From Diorhabda sublineata (lineage: Eukaryota > Arthropoda > Insecta > Coleoptera > Chrysomelidae), in contig NC_079476.1 in assembly GCF_026230105.1 (NCBI RefSeq), positions 24,728,559 through 24,792,558 of the forward strand: a stretch of DNA of 64,000 bases, written 5' to 3'. Under the pieces are notes generated by a model, which searched no databases, had not been told where the DNA came from, and saw only the letters and a program-made list of their open reading frames with translations. This document shows positions 59,711-64,000 of the stretch, piece by piece (the stretch's first letter is position 1; each line of letters opens with the position of its first letter). A program made the position numbers and the translations under genes.

Positions 59711-60645
59711 CTGAAGGACCCTTAATTGACCTTCTTTTACTTTGGGGGCGTTGTAAATTCGAAGAGAGTTCGGATTGATTGTGGGAATCGGTCTGCCGAA
59801 GGACTATTAGCCCATTGCTGTTATCTTCATGATCTGCTTGGGTCTGATAGTCGACTGGAGACTAAAGCACCGACGGGAAGATTAAAATAAGCTTCATCAT
59901 ATATACAAAGGTTCAGATTTGACAACAAACTGAGTTTTTTTACTTTTAGTTCTCCGTGAATGTAGCAAAAAGAATGAACGTCAATTTGGGAGTCAATTTC
60001 GACTTCGTGCAACATAAATGACGTCGTTTTTTAGTAATATTCAAGTAATATACCCGCCTCACCCTCGTCATCCTCATCTACCCCGTTCCTCGTGTGTTAG
60101 AATCGTAACTGTTCATAAAAATCGTTAAATGTCTTTATTTGTTATGATTTGAGCCTCTGGTTACATTTTGTTGTGATTTTGTGATATCCATTTGATTAAG
60201 TCATTCACTCCCAACTAATATATATACTACTGACCTAACTAATTTATGACGAGACGCTTATGATTCATTGTATTGTCCTTATTCCTCACCCCAATACATC
60301 ACCCACCCCCGAAAGCCAGCAAGATGACTAAGACCATTAATTTTAATAGCACAACATATAGTAGTTGATCGGTGGCCATGTTTTTGCACAAAACGAATTA
60401 TATATACACTAAGAAAAATGAGATATTCACATAAGTCATGAAATTTTTTGTTTTCCATTATTGTGAACTTGATCTCGACGGGCGGCGAGCGTGCAGGACT
60501 GCGACAACGATCGCATGGAGTTAAGTTTGGATAATATAGTGACGGAAAAAATGTCATTTCGACCAAAAAAATCACTAAAACAAGTGATAACATCCTCTAG
60601 GAAAAGATCCAAAGATTTTTTTGCATCTATAAGCTATATTACCAA
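59711..60645. other. Spacer, no gene
   Basis: No gene supported. Small frames near 59827-60015 and 60279-60593 have no signature. Confidence 0.4.
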
Positions 60646-60649
60646 AAGT

Positions 60650-60860
60650 AAGTAGTCGCCAATAATTGAAAGTGAAAGAATATGATGATAAAAGATGAAA
60701 ATCACTAGGTGCTAGATCGGGAGTGAATGGGGGTGTTCGAAAGTATCCTATTAAAATTGCTGAAGGAGTTATTGGATTATTCGGAAACGGACATTGTTGT
60801 CAACAATTCCTGAAGTTATTAAGCGTTTTTTAGAAACGATTTTTCCACAGTAGAGAAAGA
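60650..60860 (-). mobile_element. Mariner fragment
   Basis: On minus, near 60740-60690, broken frames resemble the P-P-x-x-P-D-L-A-P-S-D-F-H-L box of mariner transposases. The rest is decayed. Confidence 0.4.
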
Positions 60861-61570
60861 TCTTGTCACAATTCGAGATAATAAGGATTACCCTGAACTG
60901 AATCGACACTATGGAAACTTCTATAATAAATAGATTTTCGTTGGAAAAAGTTTACATAGTAGAAAGCACTTTCCAGTAAATATGTTCTCAAATTCTTGCG
61001 AAATGCGGGAAAAGAAGAAGTGATTGTGCAAATATAGAGCCCTTAACTAATTCTAAGAGAAAAGTTTCAAAAACAAATATTTTTTTCGTAATGAATGACG
61101 TTAAACAGTTATTTTTGGAGGCTGCAACATTTCATCTTGCGATATGTCTAGTTATAGATCACGAAGAGAAGTAATTTTTTCGAGTACGGTCCTGTCGAAT
61201 ATCAAATAAAAACAAACATTGATAATTGAAGTCAATCGCACCTGGTATATCACCGAATAAATATTTCCAAACGTCACAACCACTTCCCATCTGATACCCC
61301 CAACCAGATCGTTTCTTTTTTTTACCCCCCGATTCATATATCGATTCACGACATCTTTGATGAACGAATCGAGTCTTGTGACACATTTCGAACCGTAGTC
61401 GAGATGCTCGACATTCATTTGTTTCCTTTCACGGTAACCGCTAGTTTTTTTTATTCTTTCACCTATTGAGTGGACTTTGATATCGCTATCAGGTCGTTTC
61501 CTGAATTTATCAGAAGCTTTGTTTTAATGTTCCATTTTGTTATTCGAGTGTTTAGTTTGAAATAATACGG
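60861..61570. other. Spacer, no gene
   Basis: Overlapping minus frames at 61152-61418 contradict each other and have no signature. Confidence 0.4.
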
Positions 61571-61819
61571 ATGGATAACGATATTTATCGGCAGTTAAAC
61601 AGGCTGGAAGAGGAGTTTAATGATATTCTCAATTACAGGGATAGTGTTTCTTCTAATAACAGTGTCTGTAGTTATTCTGGAAATAAAAAGGAATGGGAGG
61701 ACTACTGGGCTTGGTTAGTATGTGTATTTTTCTTTAGCTTATTCCTTTTTGGAGATTTTCTTAGGATTGTTTCGTTTATATTGTATAAAAATCTTTTGTT
61801 TGATCCCTTTGATGAATAA
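61571..61819 (+). CDS. Candidate small membrane protein (82 aa), unrecognised
   Basis: The frame starts with ATG and codes for an acidic polar N-terminus (MDNDIYRQLNRLEEEFND), a Ser/Asn-rich linker, then one strongly hydrophobic helix (WAWLVCVFFFSLFLFGDFL) and a short tail ending FDPFDE. Codon order and amphipathic N-terminus look more natural than neighbouring frames. It may instead be a first exon, with a weak donor (GCTTG|GTTAGT) near 61713. No family recognised and no poly(A) signal close by. Confidence 0.35.
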   Translation: MDNDIYRQLNRLEEEFNDILNYRDSVSSNNSVCSYSGNKKEWEDYWAWLVCVFFFSLFLFGDFLRIVSFILYKNLLFDPFDE

Positions 61820-62089
61820 TCGAGGTTTAGACAGAAATATTACACTAAGAAAAATATTTTTTCGAACAGAAAATTTTAAAATAAGATAATCGAATATTTT
61901 CATACCCGCTTCAACAAACCCTTGGTCCTTTGAAAATTTTCAAACTCTACCAAACTCTACCCGACCAAATTCTATTTATAGTCGTAAGTTTTGTATAAAG
62001 TTTAAATTAATTCTGATCGCTCTTAGTACGGCAAAATCGAGGCCAAAAAGTCAGTTAATATCATTGAATGAAAATATATATCCAGAAAA
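61820..62089. other. Spacer
   Basis: AT-rich, nothing recognised. Confidence 0.4.
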
Positions 62090-62480
62090 AATAATAAACA
62101 ACAAGAAAAGGATAAATTAAAATCAAAAACACCAAAAAACAAAAAAAAACAAGTGCCTTGTACTAATTGTGACGCTGTCTACATAGGGCAGACATCTCAG
62201 TATTTAGAAAATAGATTGAATAGTCATCAATACGATAAAAAATTTTTAGCTCTATTTTGTAATATCTAATAAAACTACGAATAATTTAATTATTTACTGC
62301 TAAATATTTGAGCAAGAAATAAATTTCTATTTTTATTTTATTTTCATTTTGATGTTCATGATAGATATGATCTATTGATCAATATAAACACGAAAATTGT
62401 CAGTGTCAATATCACATTTTGATAAAGACTTAAATAGAAATCGAAACGTCAATTTTTATCATTCAAAAATTATTAAGAAA
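62090..62480 (+). mobile_element. Penelope-like element remnant (GIY-YIG end)
   Basis: A lysine-rich lead is followed by VPCTNCDAVYIGQTSQYLEN then RLNSHQYDKK. This is the Cys-x2-Cys plus Y-I-G-Q-T and R-x3-H pattern of the GIY-YIG endonuclease of Penelope-like retroelements. The 3' flank, with AATCGAAACGTCAATTTTTA near 62439, also fits. The reverse transcriptase is absent. Confidence 0.7.
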
Positions 62481-63190
62481 AAACTAATTATAAAACAGGA
62501 GAGACCTAAAAATCAAGAACATTTAGAATCAAAATCATACAATCATTATGAATTAGGTGAATAAGAGTAATTGGGACCCTTTTTTTTGCTCCATTATACC
62601 TTGATACTCCATTCGATCACAGGTGAATATCTCGCAATTTTTTCAATTTGGAGTTAAACTCATCTTACCTTCTTCCTTGTTCCAATTTGTTACAAAGATT
62701 TAGTTCTTTAGATCCTTATGATGTTTCAAGTTATAAACCCTCAAACTTTGAAAACCGGTGTTTCTTTTCGGAATGTCTCTCTCCACAACTGAAAGCTTCA
62801 TCCGCTTTTTGCCTTTACATTGACCTACGGTTGATACTTCCTATTGAGGTCCTTCCTCTTCTCCTTCAATCATAATTGATTATCTACCCGCTACCATAGT
62901 CAATCAGAGTCAGATATAATCGATGAAGTCGAAAAAGAATATCCAAACATGTTCTAAAAGAAGTATTAGAACACAGATCCAGTATACAATACTAAGTTGG
63001 AGTTTTAAATAATATTTTATAACACAAAAACAACTATAACACTAAAGAAAACAGTTAACTGCTTACAAGCTTACTATATAGTGACGTCATTGCACCGCCA
63101 AATTGTCAATTAGCGTTTTAGCTGGAAGTTAAAACCAAAAATATGAAAATTTGATTTCAAATATAATAATAATTTGAAAAAAATTGGAGA
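62481..63190. other. Spacer, no gene
   Basis: A plus frame at 62648-62875 lacks any signature. Confidence 0.4.
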
Positions 63191-63195
63191 TATAT

Positions 63196-63410
63196 ACGAG
63201 GTGTGGCTATAAAGTAACTGGATTAGCGCTGCTTTCAGAGAAAGTACGCATGTGTTAACGACTATTTTAGTTGTTTAGCTTGTAGACTATTCTTTCGAAT
63301 GCGATTCCTAACGCTTTTGTAAACAAACCAGTGTAGCCGTTGAGGTGTTATATGTATCTCTGGAATTTTTTGCATCAAGTACCGGAACACCCTGTATAGA
63401 TTTGATATTG
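63196..63410 (+). mobile_element. Mariner-type terminal fragment
   Basis: TACGAGGTGTGGCTATAAAG is a typical mariner end. ACACCCTGTATAG near 63390 resembles another TE end. Non-coding. Confidence 0.4.
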
Positions 63411-63564
63411 TTAAAATTTTGCAGACGCATATGACAATGCAATAATTTCATAAAATCGTTATTGTTTAGTAATTACAGGTATACTAAAAAACAGGTAGAA
63501 ATAATTTATTCTATGATTTAAAATATCATTAGTGTTACATTTAGGAGGTACACAAAGAAAAATA

Positions 63565-63688
63565 CATTATTCGTTTTCGGAAATTATGAACTAACCCGCA
63601 TCGAAAATTCTAGGTTAGGAAACGCAGTCAGCTGATAGGTGATCTACCTAACCTCAATTCATAGTTTCCGAAAAGCCTTATGATAATG
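63565..63688. mobile_element. Short MITE (~124 bp)
   Basis: CATTATTCGTTTTCGGAAAT and the complement of the right edge (CATTATCATAAGGCTTTTCG then GAAACTATGAATT) form imperfect inverted ends. Non-coding. Confidence 0.6.
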
Positions 63689-64000
63689 AAATTTCATTTT
63701 ATTTGAATAATTTGATAAAAAAAAATTGAATAAACAGGAAACGAAAGATTTTTATCATACAACGTGTTGTTCACCTCTACGTCTGGTGATAAGACTTATC
63801 ACGTTAAGAAGAAGAATTGTAACTAAATAAATGTGTAGGAAAAGAAAGTTATTGACCATAAAATCTTTCGATTACAATCAAAATCGTCGTGACTTGTTTT
63901 TATTTTGCGAATTTCGGTTTATTCACCGCCTGTGAAACTGCAAAAATATAGTGACTAGCTGAATCATGCTTTTAGTAACAATCGTGACTTCTAAGTACAG

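Noticed and set aside
61152..61418. Two overlapping minus frames of 88 and 75 aa
   Set aside because: They read the same bases in different frames, have no motif and lack splice or poly(A) context.
1..64000. tRNA, rRNA, CRISPR, bacterial operon or complete viral genome
   Set aside because: None seen. The repeats found are transposon ends, satellites or microsatellites, and the gene structure is that of an animal nuclear genome.

Overview
The window looks like nuclear DNA of an insect. It is AT-rich, its genes are split by GT-AG introns, it carries insect-type UDP-glycosyltransferases, and it is full of mariner/Tc1, RTE, Penelope and MITE debris. A beetle is my guess from the gene and transposon mix, not something the sequence proves. 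I see no prokaryotic operons, rRNA, tRNA or CRISPR.

Layout. 0.6-1.0 kb holds an unrecognised possible terminal exon (minus). 1.6-4.9 kb is a complete five-exon carboxypeptidase Q-like peptidase gene (minus, 481 aa) with all five zinc ligands. 5.5-9.5 kb is a nest of mobile DNA centred on a 3.2-kb element with long inverted arms and one lightly damaged gene. The order of acidic motifs in that gene suggests a FEN/XPG (PIN-like) nuclease-type protein, and I consider this the most unusual object here. 10.3-12.5 kb holds a Tc1/mariner remnant and a 5'-truncated RTE retrotransposon ending in a GAA microsatellite.

12.8-23.9 kb is a UDP-glycosyltransferase locus. Three different first exons (12828, 14526, 17480), each carrying a signal peptide and the acceptor-binding half, are followed by only one set of four downstream exons carrying the UDP-sugar-binding half, the membrane anchor and a KKxx tail. 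All three first exons end in phase 0 at good donors, so the locus can work like vertebrate UGT1A, by promoter choice plus a shared 3' module.

27.0-47.7 kb carries three complete tandem ABHD12-like alpha/beta-hydrolase genes (383, 370 and 353 aa), all on plus. Their core intron phases match and the Ser-Asp-His triad is intact in each. Their introns hold MITEs, mariner remnants, (TA)n tracts and a tandem duplication.

47.7-64.0 kb is mostly gene-poor: LINE, mariner and Penelope fragments, a dimeric satellite at 56.8-57.7 kb, several MITEs, and three weak gene candidates (a minus exon at 49.75-49.91 kb, a 58-aa two-exon frame at 50.0-50.5 kb and an 82-aa membrane protein at 61.6 kb).

The UGTs (conjugation), the ABHD12-like lipases and the carboxypeptidase belong to families typical of detoxification, lipid and digestive/lysosomal metabolism. 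Nothing in the sequence shows that they act together. Tandem duplication explains the two clusters. All exon models come from reading splice signals, frames and family motifs by eye.
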